DNA of 64,000 nt from Phorcus lineatus (GCA_921293015.1 OV121088.1:18947645-19011644), one strand, 5' to 3'. Shown: positions 45,997 through 56,745, counted from the first letter of the stretch. Program-made: numbers and translations. Notes: a model not told the origin generated them from the letters alone.

Positions 45997-46108
45997 GAGT
46001 GAATACCTCTTTAGAGGTTATAACTCCTTAAGGAGTGAATACCTCTTTAGAGGTTATCACTCCCTGAGTGAATGCCTCTTTAGAGTGAATACCTCTTTAA
46101 GGATATAA
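45986..46108. repeat. Palindromic tandem repeats between viral genes
   Basis: About three units of roughly 38 bp. Each contains self-complementary cores: CTCCTTAAGGAG and CCTCTTTAGAGG. They lie between the stop of the gene ending at 45996 and the start motif of the gene at 46124. Could form alternating hairpins and serve as a 3' end or regulator. Confidence 0.75.
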
Positions 46109-46123
46109 TACATTATTTATAAA

Positions 46124-46531
46124 ATGGCAAGTATTGCAGTAATGGTGGGTGGCGCAATAGTTAACGCTTTGGCCTTCTCCGGAAGTAACTATCTATTTTC
46201 AAAAATGGATAAGGGTGAGAGAGAAAGACATGATAAAGCTTTAGAGAAATTATCAACTGCTAAAGTTCAATGGGAGAAACGTAGAACTGAGAGACTCGAT
46301 TTCTTAAATGAGCAACTAAAAAGACAGTATCATTCTATTAAAACTTTTAAAGATGTGGATGAGGCGATGTACGAATATTATATTAGATTTGGTGAGCCCT
46401 TACAACCATTAGAACCTCAACCAACTCTGACAGATTTTTATACTCCTTCGAGTAGTCAAATGAAGGGAGAAATAATATTCACTATTTTAGGTATGACTGG
46501 ACTTATCATATTTGATTATAAAAATTTTTGA
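46124..46531 (+). CDS. 135-aa protein, hydrophobic ends and coiled coil
   Basis: Starts MASIAVMVGGAIVNALAF after TTATTTATAAA. It has an N-terminal hydrophobic segment, a central charged helix (ERERHDKALEKLSTAK, EKRRTERLDFLNEQL), a TDFYTPSSSQM motif, and a C-terminal membrane segment (IIFTILGMTGLIIF). Intact. I recall similar unnamed proteins in related elements; function unknown, possibly virion membrane-associated. Confidence 0.75.
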   Translation: MASIAVMVGGAIVNALAFSGSNYLFSKMDKGERERHDKALEKLSTAKVQWEKRRTERLDFLNEQLKRQYHSIKTFKDVDEAMYEYYIRFGEPLQPLEPQPTLTDFYTPSSSQMKGEIIFTILGMTGLIIFDYKNF

Positions 46532-46575
46532 AAAAAATCTAAAAAATAAAAAAAAAATTTATTTAGTATAATAAA

Positions 46576-47094
46576 ATGCTCTCTTCGAAACAAGAAGTAT
46601 GCCCCCATAAGGAAGTAATTATGTATAAAGGGAAAGAGTTTTGTGAGAATTGTTGTCAGTTTATTAAATTTGACCCCGAAACTTGTATTCACAGGAATAT
46701 AATCGATGGCTACAGATGTGTAGACTGCGGGTTTGAATACAAAATACTTAATTTTCGCGAGCCATACTCGGTTAATAATAATAGGACCAATATCCCTAAT
46801 CATAAACAAAGGGATGTCCAAAAGGTATTGCAATGATATAATTTGGGGGAATGCTTCCAATTATTAACCGCAAAAAAATATATTAGCATATGTGAGAAGT
46901 TAAATTTAATTAAAAAAGTCAATAATAGACTGGGATTGATAGGTGTTTGCTTAGTTCGTGCTTATGCAGACCTTAATGTTGACAAAAGTTACAAGGAAAT
47001 TGCTAAAATGTTAGGTATAAAAATTCATCATATCAGTAAAGGTTTATACTATTATGAATTATCGGAACGCCTCGAAGATGAGGTATTTTTATAA
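46576..47094 (+). pseudogene. TFIIB/VLTF3-like transcription factor with internal TGA
   Basis: Starts after GTATAATAAA. The first 86 residues carry two zinc-ribbon pairs: CPH (9-11) with CENC (23-26), and CIH with CVDCG. A TGA at 46834-46836 breaks the frame; the same frame continues to 47094 with a cyclin-type helical module (RLGLIGVCLVRAYADLN, YKEIAKMLGI, ISKGLYYYE). Zinc ribbon plus this helical repeat is the design of TFIIB and of VLTF3-like late factors of large DNA viruses; the SKGL ending favours VLTF3. It may direct transcription from the element's start-abutting motifs. The single stop may inactivate this copy. Confidence 0.7.
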
Positions 47095-47110
47095 ATTTAT
47101 TTGGTTTATA

Positions 47111-47132
47111 TCCAATGAGGATTCTCATTGGA
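47111..47132. terminator. Perfect 9-bp hairpin after transcription-factor gene
   Basis: TCCAATGAG, loop GATT, CTCATTGGA begins 16 bases after the stop at 47094. Related half-units (CCATTGGATTTAATCCATTG) follow downstream. It is a plausible transcript end, though without a strong T-run directly after it. Confidence 0.5.
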
Positions 47133-47230
47133 TTTACTCCATTGGATTTAATCCATTGAATTTACACCATTAAAAAATTATTTTTTTAAAAAATTTATTT
47201 TTTGAAAATTTGTTTCTAGATTATAATAAA

Positions 47231-47353
47231 ATGGCATCGAGTCGCCGAATTATCGGATATATGTCACGTTTTTTTGTGTTGGCAAAGTCGTTTATACGGA
47301 AGCATCTGTTTCCACCATTAATCGTACCATTAATCGTACCATTAATAGAATGA
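47231..47353 (+). CDS. 40-aa leader ORF overlapping polymerase start
   Basis: MASSRRIIGYMSRFFVLAKS follows TTATAATAAA directly. It is basic then hydrophobic, ending in PLIV repeats encoded by short direct repeats of ATCGTACCATTA. Its TGA overlaps the polymerase ATG as ATGA (47350-47353). The polymerase has no AT start motif of its own, so this ORF is either an upstream gene coupled by the overlap, or the original polymerase N-terminus shifted out of frame. Confidence 0.5.
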   Translation: MASSRRIIGYMSRFFVLAKSFIRKHLFPPLIVPLIVPLIE

Positions 47354-50300
47354 AAAATATTACGAATAAATTGAAAAATTATATTGAACCTATAACTGAA
47401 ACTCAAACTGAAACTCAAACTGAAACTGAAACTGAACCTATAACTGAACTTGATACTGAACTTGATACTGAACTTGATATCAAATCTAATATCAAACCTG
47501 AAGTATTTTATTTATCAAAAACTTTTGCTAAAGGGTATTTACGTAGTTGGGTAATGGATCTTGATTACAAGGATCTATCAATAGTATTCAAAAATACGGA
47601 AAAGCCTGTGGTAGAAAAATTAACCGAGGAATTAGAAAATTTGACTAATATTAAATATCAGTTAGCAATTAAAGTGCAGCTCAGTAGGGAAGATGGGAAA
47701 ACCGGTGAGAAAACTGTTATGCATGTTTATTTTAGAACTAAACAGATGGTATTAACCGACTCGAGTGATATTCCTACATCTTTATCCGAATGCCAAGAAG
47801 TGATAAAAGAAAGATTGGAAAAATATACGCATCAAGGGTCGGGGTGGGTTGGAGATCGCATCGAAAAAATGTGGTTAGATGTAGCGAAATATAATCCGCT
47901 GAAAGGTGGGTCCTACATAGATTTACCCAAATATTATAAGGATAAGAAGGCCATCATTAATGTAAAGAATAAGGATGATAACTGTTTAAGATGGGCTTTG
48001 AGATCTGCCTTATTTCCAGCAGATTCACACTCTGATAGGGCATCATCATATCCTATTAATGATGGGCTTAATTTTGATGGTATAGACACTCCTACTCCAA
48101 TTTCACAAATTACAAAGGTAGAAAAAATGAACAATTTGGCTATTAATATATTCGGGAATAATGAAAAAAATGATGGTTTAGTTGTTCATAGGATTAGTTC
48201 CGCTGATGAAGATATTGATAGAATTAATGTGTTTCTATTAGAAGAAGAAGTTCAAATGGATAAGAAAAAAGCCAAAATTGATAAGAAAAAATACAAAATT
48301 AATAAGGAAGACATTAAATATCATTATATGTGGATAAAGAATTTGAATAGACTTCTATACGATCAATCTAAACATAAGGAGAAAAAATATTTTTGTGAAA
48401 GATGTCTTCACGGGTATTCTAGAGAGGACCTACTGCAACAACATAAAGCTGACTGCAGGAGTGTCAGTAAGGCTGCTGTTAAAATTGATATGCCTGAGGA
48501 GAAGGATAAAATACTCCGTTTTAAAAATTATCAAAACCAGATGTCCGCGCCTTGGATTATTTACGCAGATTTTGAGAGTATCAATAAAAAAGTTCATAAT
48601 GTACAGCCCAGTAATAATAATGAAAGTTTTACTCATAAAATGGAGGAACACGACGCGTGCGGATTTGGATTTATTGCGGTTAGGTGTGATGGAAAAACGA
48701 TGGAACCGATAATTTATAGGGGGCCAAATGCAGCGGAGACATTTTTAATACGCCTTCAGGAAGTTGAAGAAAATATTAGGGAACAATTAAAAGATATAAA
48801 ACCTATGACTATGACTAAGGATGAATCAAGTAAATTTAATAAAGCTAGAAATTGTTGGATTTGTAGTGGGTGGTTTTCTAATAAAAAAGATTGGAGAAAA
48901 GTACGCGATCACTGTCATATTACAGGAAAGTATCGTGGTGTGGCTCATAGCAAATGCAACTTACAACTTAAAATAAAACCTGAACAGATTAAAATTCCCG
49001 TAGTAGTTCACAATCTGAAATTTTATGATGCAAACCTTATTATGCAGGCTATTTCTGAGGTTGATGGCAAGATAGAATGTATACCTAATAATATGGAAAG
49101 ATATATATCATTTTCTTTAGGTGGCCTTCGTTTTATAGATAGTTGTCAGTTTCTTCTAATGTTGTTAGATTCTTTGGTAAAGGCTAATTGTAACTTCCCT
49201 ATAACTGAACAATATACTCGAGAACTCACGCGGCATTTATTATTGAAAAAAGGAGTATATCCATACTCGTATATGGATGATTGGGATAGGTTTGAAGAAA
49301 CCGAACTACCACCTATTGAATGTTTCTATAACAATTTATCCGAAAGTCATATAAGCGATGATGATTATAATCACGCTAAAAATGTGTGGAATTCATTCGG
49401 TTGTAAAAATTTAGGCAAACAAGAATGGTTCTCCGATTATCAAAATAATTTATTAATTGGAGAAGAAATACCCGATGTAGAGAAAATAGTGCCCAACTTA
49501 ATGAATAAAAGTAAATACGTAATTCATTACAGAAATCTCCAGTTATATCTTTCATTGGGTATGAAGTTAACTAAAATACACAGAATTCTAGAATTCGATC
49601 AGAGCCCTTGGATGGAGCCGTATATTAGAATGAATACAGATTTGAGGACGAAAGCTACTAGTGATTTTGAGAAAAACCTTTACAAATTAATGAATAATTC
49701 TGTATACGGTAAAACTATGGAAAATGTGAGGAATAGAATAAACGTAAGATTATTCAGGACAAATGATAAAGAAGAGGAACCATTAAGAAAGGCTATTGCT
49801 AATCCTGCTTTTAATGAATTTAGAATCTTTGACCACGATTTAGCTGCTGTTCATATGAATAAAACAAAAGTAAAATTGAACAAACCAATATATGTTGGTA
49901 TGAGTATATTAGACTTATCGAAACACTTAATGTATGACTTTTATTATAATGAGATGAAGAAACAATATGGAAATAAATGCGAAGTTTTATATACCGATAC
50001 AGATTCTTTGTTATTAGAGATACAAACCGATGATGTTTACGAAGACATGAAAGAAAAAATTGAGTTGTACGATACCAGTGATTTTGATAAGGCCCACCCA
50101 TTGCACAGCATAAAAAATAAGAAGGTTTTAGGTAAATTTAAGGACGAATGTTCGGGTGTTCCTATTTCTGATTAAGACCGAAGATGTATTGTATTAAAAA
50201 ATCTGAAACAGAAATAAAGAAAGCTAAAGGAATTAAAAGGTATGTAGTAAAGAATCATACCAACCTTGAGCAGTATAAAGAGGCATTATTCGATAAGAAG

Positions 50301-50438
50301 ACTTTTAAACATGAAATGAATACTTTGAGAAGTGAAGGACATAACATGTACGCAGTGCGACTTAAAAAGACATCATTATCTCCATTAGATACAAAAAGAT
50401 GGATTGCCGATGATGTCATGATGTCATATAAAATTTGA
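47350..50438 (+). pseudogene. Protein-primed family-B DNA polymerase, internally deleted
   Basis: A 941-codon frame ends at 50175; the C-terminal part continues in another frame from about 50173 to 50438. Order: a repeated TETQTET tract, a C2H2-like finger (C349ERC...H), Exo I YADFES (D407, E409), an HNH-like CWIC...DHCHITGKYRG module (502-537), Exo II HNLKFYDANL (D560), motif B KLMNNSVYGK (779-788), motif C YTDTDS (881-886). This is the polymerase type of Polintons. Exo III and palm motif A, expected between motif B and Exo II, are absent: the sequence passes from FGCKNLG (residue 689) directly to KQEWFSDY. Polymerase activity is therefore unlikely. Confidence 0.85.
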
Positions 50439-51294
50439 CGTCGTACAATTCCGTCACAAACGAGTACTTCGCTGTCATGCAAATTTGCATGTTATGATAT
50501 TGGTACTGGCATCTCTCCAATCCTTCCTAAAGCTATGAGGTAAGTTGTTTTACAACTTTAATGCATACTTTCATTAGAATTAGCATAATCTTCTGTTTAT
50601 CATTACGATACCTAGCCTCGCACAGAGGAGAATGTCATACAAAATAAGAAGCAAATACTACCGTTTGTCCTATAGCATTATTTAACAGACTAGATCAGTT
50701 TGCCATAGTATAGACATTTTTAGTTATTTCACATCAACTTAACAGACAGTATTATTGCTAGCCAGTTTTGTTATCGATAACATCCAGAAACACGGTCAAA
50801 CTCCTTACAGTGTTACGGCATAGCATTACGTGCTTGATGACACTGTGTCTGTCACAAGTGCTGCACGGAGTTTGAAAGGTATTTCGATCAGCTGTTTGCG
50901 AGTTCACTGAGTGCAGGCTTTGTGTTCAACATTCAGTTCAATTGTTTATTAGAATTATGCAGTGCGTCATTTACACCTAACTATTTCTAATATTTGAATA
51001 AATATTCCTTTATCTTACTGGTGCGTAGCTTAACCCGCAATCACTGTGAATACATTACAAAATACAAAAACTATTTTACAATTTGTGTTTCAAATAAACA
51101 AAGAAAACATTTTGGTGAAGTTATAATCATTTAGTAGAGAACCAGCAGCAAGTTGACCTGAATCATAAACCTAAATGAATAAACATTAGGAGACGTCTGT
51201 GAATGTCAAGATATTTCAAATATACGTAGATGGTCAGTGTACACTAATAAGAGTAGGCCTAACGTACTTCTTTCCATGATAACAAAATTATATA
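50439..51294. other. Right flank of the virus-like element, nothing recognised
   Basis: Begins right after the polymerase C-terminus. No inverted copy of the left flank (36.4-36.8 kb) was found by eye, so the right end may be truncated. No gene seen. Confidence 0.5.
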
Positions 51295-52356
51295 GGGCAA
51301 ACTGACCGAGGTTTGGACAGTGTATCAATTCATATATTTTGAAAGACTATATAATTTATGACTATCTGAAGAAAATAACTATTTTCAAACCAAAGTATAA
51401 AAAATCGAATATCGTTTTAAATTTATTCTTAATAGTTATAATTATTTCAGTTTTAGCCGACAATAGCGGTTTTATTTGCATATATCAATTCGCCCGAGGT
51501 TCGGACGCTTCTGCCCTAACTTCGGACAGTTGCACCTAATCTTCTCGAATGCATCCCTGGCTCTAAATACTCATCAAAATTATTTTCAGACATCCTCACT
51601 CATGCAGTGAATAGGCTATGTACAATAATATCATAGTTTTGGGGGAGGATAAAGTAATTTGTTACTGGTACAAAGCAAATTTTTCGATGTTAAATTCTTG
51701 AAAACTGCTACATGCGCCGTAACAGTATAGTGACGTCACAATCCCAGTTGTAGGCATACGACACTTAAAACGCTGATAGCGCTAACCAGTAGGTTTTCAT
51801 AATGAATCAGATTGTTTTATGTGTTAGTCGTATGATTATTCATGTTTCCCGAACCTTTGTCTGTTAAATTTTAACATTTTGAGTCCTTGAATAAAAAACT
51901 TAAGAAGTGTCCGAACCATGGTCGAAACTGTCCGAACCAAGGTCATTTTGACATGTTATCAAAATCTCAATATTTACTTATGCTTTTGCTTCATATGTAC
52001 CGATGTTAAGCATAATTGGACTATTTGGTTATTTTTCTTTGTTTATGAATACAGGTTAAGATATTTTGCCACTCCCTACATCTCCTGACAGAAGAGTAAA
52101 CATTAACATTGAAACAAATATTTCCCTATTTTCTTTCTTGAATCCGTTAATTGTACCTCCAAGCAAAATTTCGATAAGAAGTATTACCGAGAATAGAATT
52201 TTTATCAAAGGAAAGAAATAAAATAACACACTGAGAAGAAACATTTTACAATAAACAGATCGCAATAGTCGCACGTATTATTGCGTCAGCTCCAAATAAA
52301 AAGTGTCCGAAGTTCGGGCGACCTCGGGTGGTGTCCGAACCTCGGTCAGTATGCCC
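51295..52356. mobile_element. TA-flanked MITE rich in TTCGGACA motifs
   Basis: The left end GGGCAAACTGACCGAGGTTT and the reverse-complement right end (GACCTCGGTCAGTATGCCC-like) are matched for about 27 bases. TA flanks both (51293-51294 and 52357-52358), as in Tc1/mariner insertions. GACCGAGGTTCGGACA-type motifs recur inside (near 51493, 51907 and 52300) in both orientations. No transposase. Confidence 0.7.
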
Positions 52357-52825
52357 TACACAATCTGAAATTTCAGTGTTACATTACTTTAATGTTTACC
52401 CCACCATTTTACATTGAAGCAAGACGATGAAGAAACGCATTTTCCCTTATACATTCTAAGGCTGAATAAACAATTTTTAATAGTATTTCACTGTCTGTTT
52501 TTCACTTTTTTAAATTATTGTTGAAATGACGGACTAGATCCAGTAATGGTATGGCTAACCCGAATATTTCATTACCATTTTTGTTATAATAGAAACTTGG
52601 TCATCGCAACGCTCTTACTATGCAGTCTTGACTCCATTTTCAATAATAAGAAAGGAAGTGTGAAGGGAATGTGTTCATTTCACTATCTGCCAGTTGTTTT
52701 ATTAGCGACCCAACTCCGTGACCACTGTCTATTAAAACAAATATGCAAAATTACAAAGTATTGCTTTAAACTTCCAGTGTTAGTTGGATGAAAATGGAAG
52801 TCATGTGCAAACTTGAATTAAGAAT

Positions 52826-53055
52826 ACATTGTGGGGACGTTTTTTCAACTCCACACAGGGGACGTGCTAGGAATGTAATTATACTAACGTCATGAAAACG
52901 TTTTACTACGTTATTTTTAGGTCTTGTGAAAGTCCAAAATTACATTGTTGGGAGATTATTTCGACTCCACATGAGGGGGTTTTATGCTGATGTCACAGGG
53001 ACGTAAACGTAATGTTGTGACAACGTCCTCACAACGTAATTTTAATTGTTAGCTG
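52826..53055. repeat. Two-copy degenerate repeat, ACGT-rich
   Basis: Two units of about 117 bp begin TACATTGTGGGGACG and TACATTGTTGGGAGA, each followed by a CGACTCCACA-type segment. The stretch is rich in ACGTTTT/AACGT. Probably an old MITE; borders not fixed. Confidence 0.45.
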
Positions 53056-54039
53056 GGGTGAGGTCACCGGCGGTTTGTAAGTAAATACAATATATGCCAA
53101 TAGATCATTACAAGTACAACAACAAATGCAAGTAATTCAAATAATTGAATCAAAATCAGTCAAAAAGTCCGGGAAAATCTGCCTGTTAAATTTATGAATT
53201 TGTGCACTGATATTTAAAGTTCCATAATTTTGGTAGCGGAATAATTTGGATTTCCGAATAAAAATGATTTTACATCAAAAGCTCTATGAAAGTAAAACAT
53301 GTTGTCTCCTGCTATAGTTTAAGTTAAAACAGCTTTACGTGTCAGTATCATGGAGAACATTTTGGAAAGTCAATTAAGTTGGCTGGGTTTTAGTTAGATA
53401 TAGCTGGGTGTATCATGAATTACAATTTTATAAGACAACCATCATTTTATGACATATCGTCTATGGCATAATGGTTTGCAATTTGTTTCTTTTAGGCTGC
53501 ATAAAAAAAATTAAATGTTTCACGGGCACATTTTTTTCAAAAGTGACGAGGGAGGGAGGACTTTTTTTTTTTTTTTTTTAAAGGAAAAAAAGTGACGAGG
53601 GAGGAACAGATTTTATTTTTTCTCTCAGCAGTGATTTTCACCGATACCAGGACGGCCATGCTGCTTGCAAACTCCGTACATCGATATAAATAGGCAGCTG
53701 CATAAAGCCCACTCAATGTAGAGAGCGTGTACGCGATGTTAGGAGTTTGCAAACGGAAGTACACTCGTTCTTACAGACACTAGATTATAGTGGACAAATG
53801 GATAATCGGGGTTTTTAGCGATAACGACGCGGAAAATTAAATAAATTTTTTTTTTAATGGCAATAAAAAATTTTGACGCGCACACATAAAAGTGACGCGC
53901 CGGAGCCCGAGAAACATTTCATTTTTTTTATTTAGCCTTATAGATACTATGATAGCTGGTGCCATGAACAGCACCAAAAACGGTTCTCGGAGCATTGAGA
54001 TTGAGTTTTTCAAGCATATCTGCTTGCTGCTTTGTACAC
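53056..54039. other. Intron sequence, low-complexity patches
   Basis: Contains a T-run (53561-53579) flanked by two copies of AAGTGACGAGGGAGG. No gene supported. Confidence 0.5.
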
Positions 54040-55100
54040 TTACATATAGTCAAATACAGGTGGAAGGAACTGTTCATGCATGGTTTCCAATGTTTTTAGG
54101 TTTAATCGATATTTGAGACTTCTAAGGCAATTTACTATCAGGGTTACCAATGTCATTAATTTGATCATGTCATGTTTAAATATGGGGCCTAGGTGTTTAT
54201 GGCTCTGAACCAAGTCAATAACATTACCATTCATGTTTAGATTTGGCATATGAACTGGTTGTACTTTGTGGGTTAAGCGAAACAAATCTGTCTTATTTGG
54301 ATTGAATGCTACTTGCCATTCATCTGTCAATTTTGCAATTTGCTTCAAGTCGTCATTAATGTTTATGGCTGTTTCGCAGGGAACATCAACCATCGCATAT
54401 AAAGATGTTTCATTTGCAAAAAGATGTATATAACTGTTGATACCCTCAACTTTACCATTTATGTATATAATAAATAGGAGTGGTCCTAAAACTGAACCCT
54501 GCAAAGATAGCTTATATATCAGATTGAAATCCATTAATTAAAAACATAGTTTTCTATTGTTAAGATAGTTCCTGAATAATTCCATATAAATTCATCAGTT
54601 GATTAACAATATAATCTTCTGGGGTGAAACCAGCCTGGAGGTTTGATAGTATATCATTATCCCTGAAATAATTGAAAACATGTTTAAAAACACACTTTTT
54701 GAACACCTTTGCTAAAAAATGTGAAAGAGCAAGGCTTTTGCAATTAGAGCTATCATTAACGCTAGCTTTCTTATGAATAAGGACGACAGACGCTTGTTTC
54801 CAAACTTACAGAAAAAGTCTTTTAGATAGTTGATAGGTTAAAGATCTCTGAGAGGGGAGAGGCCAGTAATCTGGCATTCATTTAGAGGACTTTACTGCTT
54901 TTACAGTCAGGACCAGTTGCTTTTGTGTGAGAAAAGAATATCATGAACTTCATATGTATTGAGCTACAAGTCTCTTACTAAAGCATTCTCAATGTTAAAA
55001 TAGCTTCTTCAATTTTTTTTATCTGGATGAGTAATTTTAGTTTAATTTGTGAAATACTCGTTTATTAGGTTCGCAATTTCAGTGCTATTATCATTAAGTT
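54040..55100 (-). pseudogene. Non-LTR reverse transcriptase remnant, copy 1
   Basis: The frame 54534-54040 has SLQGSVLGPLLFIIYIN, then a mutated catalytic box region (LFANETSLY instead of FADDTSLY), NPNKTDLF and SHKHLG. Upstream minus-strand sequence to about 55.1 kb adds fragments of the fingers region (KKCVFKHVFNYFRDN). It resembles the copy at 57240-59058, so both belong to one family. Dead by stops and by loss of the catalytic aspartates. Confidence 0.75.
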
Positions 55101-55147
55101 TGTTGTCACAGAGAACTGGTAAAAACGTTCTTTATCTGGCAATTAAT

Positions 55148-55525
55148 GTATCCTACAATGTTATCAAACAAGGAATGGTGTCAATGGATAAGTTAATGTG
55201 ACAGCGTTGCAAGTTGGTGTACCTGAGCTTGACATTGAGTCAATCATGACAAATAGCGACCAGCCATGATTGGGCACCAATTACACCAAATTGATATATA
55301 ATGTTTGGCTAAAACAACAGATAGTAATGCTAGATAAGTTCATGTTGTATAAGCAGATGGTTATCTTATCAATATATCTGGAATTGAAATATAAAAATAT
55401 TTGAAAAGTTACATCATTATTATACTGTTGTAAGTTGAGTGTCACAAATTTAAGATAATTAGCATAAATGAACAGCTAGGACCTAACCTTGCCTCAATAT
55501 TCTTAAATATACAAACTAACACATC
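55148..55525. repeat. Long inverted repeat, left copy
   Basis: About 380 bp matched in reverse orientation, with substitutions and indels, to 59965-60346. Shared runs include GGATAAGTTAAT, GGCACCAATTACACCA, TTATCTTATCAATATAT and TTTGAAAAGTTACAT. The pair encloses 4.4 kb with a CR1-like and another RT remnant. Confidence 0.7.
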
Positions 55526-55849
55526 AAAAGTGAAGAAACATAAAAACTAACATTGTGAAGCTAAGATATGATATTCTTTTTGATAATATATATTATCTTA
55601 CTTTTTCTATAAGAGACATAACAACTGCTGATAATCCCAAACTTCTTTGTATAGGCGTCCCAACTTGGAATTTCTTTCAGTTTTCGAAAATCATTATATA
55701 CTGGTATGTCTAATCATTTTTAAACAAAGATATGATATTCCTACTCTATAAGCTGTATAAGCATTTATCGAATGCTTAGTAATACACATGTTGACAGTTT
55801 ATGCGATCCATGTGGCCGTCAAAATGTAGAATTTCTTTCTTTATTCAAA

Positions 55850-56745
55850 GACTTGTAGGCCTTATAAGAGAATTGGGGATCGGGGAATTGGAAAGAATTG
55901 ACTTTGGATTGTTTATGCTATACCTCAAGGCCCTGGTTGAATCGCCTGAGGTGCATGGTGTTTATCATCATGGCTATGCAGATGACATGCAACTTCTGAA
56001 GACATTTGGAATCAAAGACTCGCAGAGTGCTATTTATTGTCTGGAAGAATGTACTGCCAACATTAAGACATGGTTGACATCAAACAAACTAAAGATGAAT
56101 GATGGAAAAACTGAAGCTATTAAAACACATCCTTTAGGAGAGAGGATGATTTCCATTGGGGATGCCAACATATCATTCTCTTTATCTGTCAAAAACCTTG
56201 GTGTGGTAATTGATTCTGATAAGCAAATGGAGAGTCAAGTTATTAACACCTGTAGAACTTGTTATCATCACCTTCGAAACATTGGAAACATCAGGCATAT
56301 GCTCTCCAGAGAGGCAATATCTGTCCTTGTACCCTTGGTACGACAGAGAAACTCCTCACAAAGCTCCAGAAAGTTCAGAACAGTAGTGCAAGGATTATAA
56401 GCAGAACAAAGAAGCGCTCTGACATCACGCCTGTATTGAAGTCCTGGCTGCCTATTTGAGCAAGAGTTGACTTCAAGATTCTTACCCTTGCATATCATGG
56501 AACTGCACCAAGCTACCTATACGACATAATATTCAAGCACATTCCTGTGAGAACATTAAGATCAGCTAATCTTGATATCTGGTGATACCTCAACGTCATC
56601 TGAAGTCTTTTGGTTATCGCTCTTTCAGCTATGCTGCTCCTTCTCTCTGGAACTCTATTCCACATGATATTAGACTGTCACCAAACCTTGATAACTCTAA
56701 ATCCCACTTTAAGACATTCCTTTTCAAAAGATACTATGATTGCTA
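55850..56745 (+). pseudogene. CR1-like LINE reverse transcriptase fragment
   Basis: Plus-strand frames encode HGYADDMQLLKTF (YADD catalytic box), ECTANIKTWLTSNKLKMN, SVKNLGVVIDSD, then, after frame changes near 56.33-56.45 kb, TEKLLTKLQKVQNSSARII and a C-terminal SYAAPSLWNSIP-like end. The order matches CR1-type LINEs. The 5' part is missing and the reading is broken, so it is inactive. Confidence 0.8.

Larger units (their letters stand above)
36454..50438. mobile_element. Polinton/Maverick-related virus-like element, decayed
   Basis: A 14-kb island of compact, AT-rich genes on both strands, with no introns and intergenic gaps of tens of bases. It includes capsid, penton, packaging ATPase, transcription factor and protein-primed DNA polymerase homologues, the Polinton/adintovirus set. 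No integrase, adenovirus-type protease or long terminal inverted repeat was found, so the borders are approximate. Multiple stops, frameshifts and in-frame losses show a fossil. It lies wholly within a 30.7-kb intron of the VWDE-like gene. Confidence 0.85.

Noticed and set aside
39411..46836. Programmed read-through or reassigned stop codons in the virus-like element
   Set aside because: All three stop codons occur as interruptions and also as normal ends, and frameshifts accompany them; decay is simpler.
36454..50600. Terminal inverted repeats of the virus-like element
   Set aside because: Searched by eye between 36.1-36.9 and 50.4-51.3 kb; no inverted match was found.
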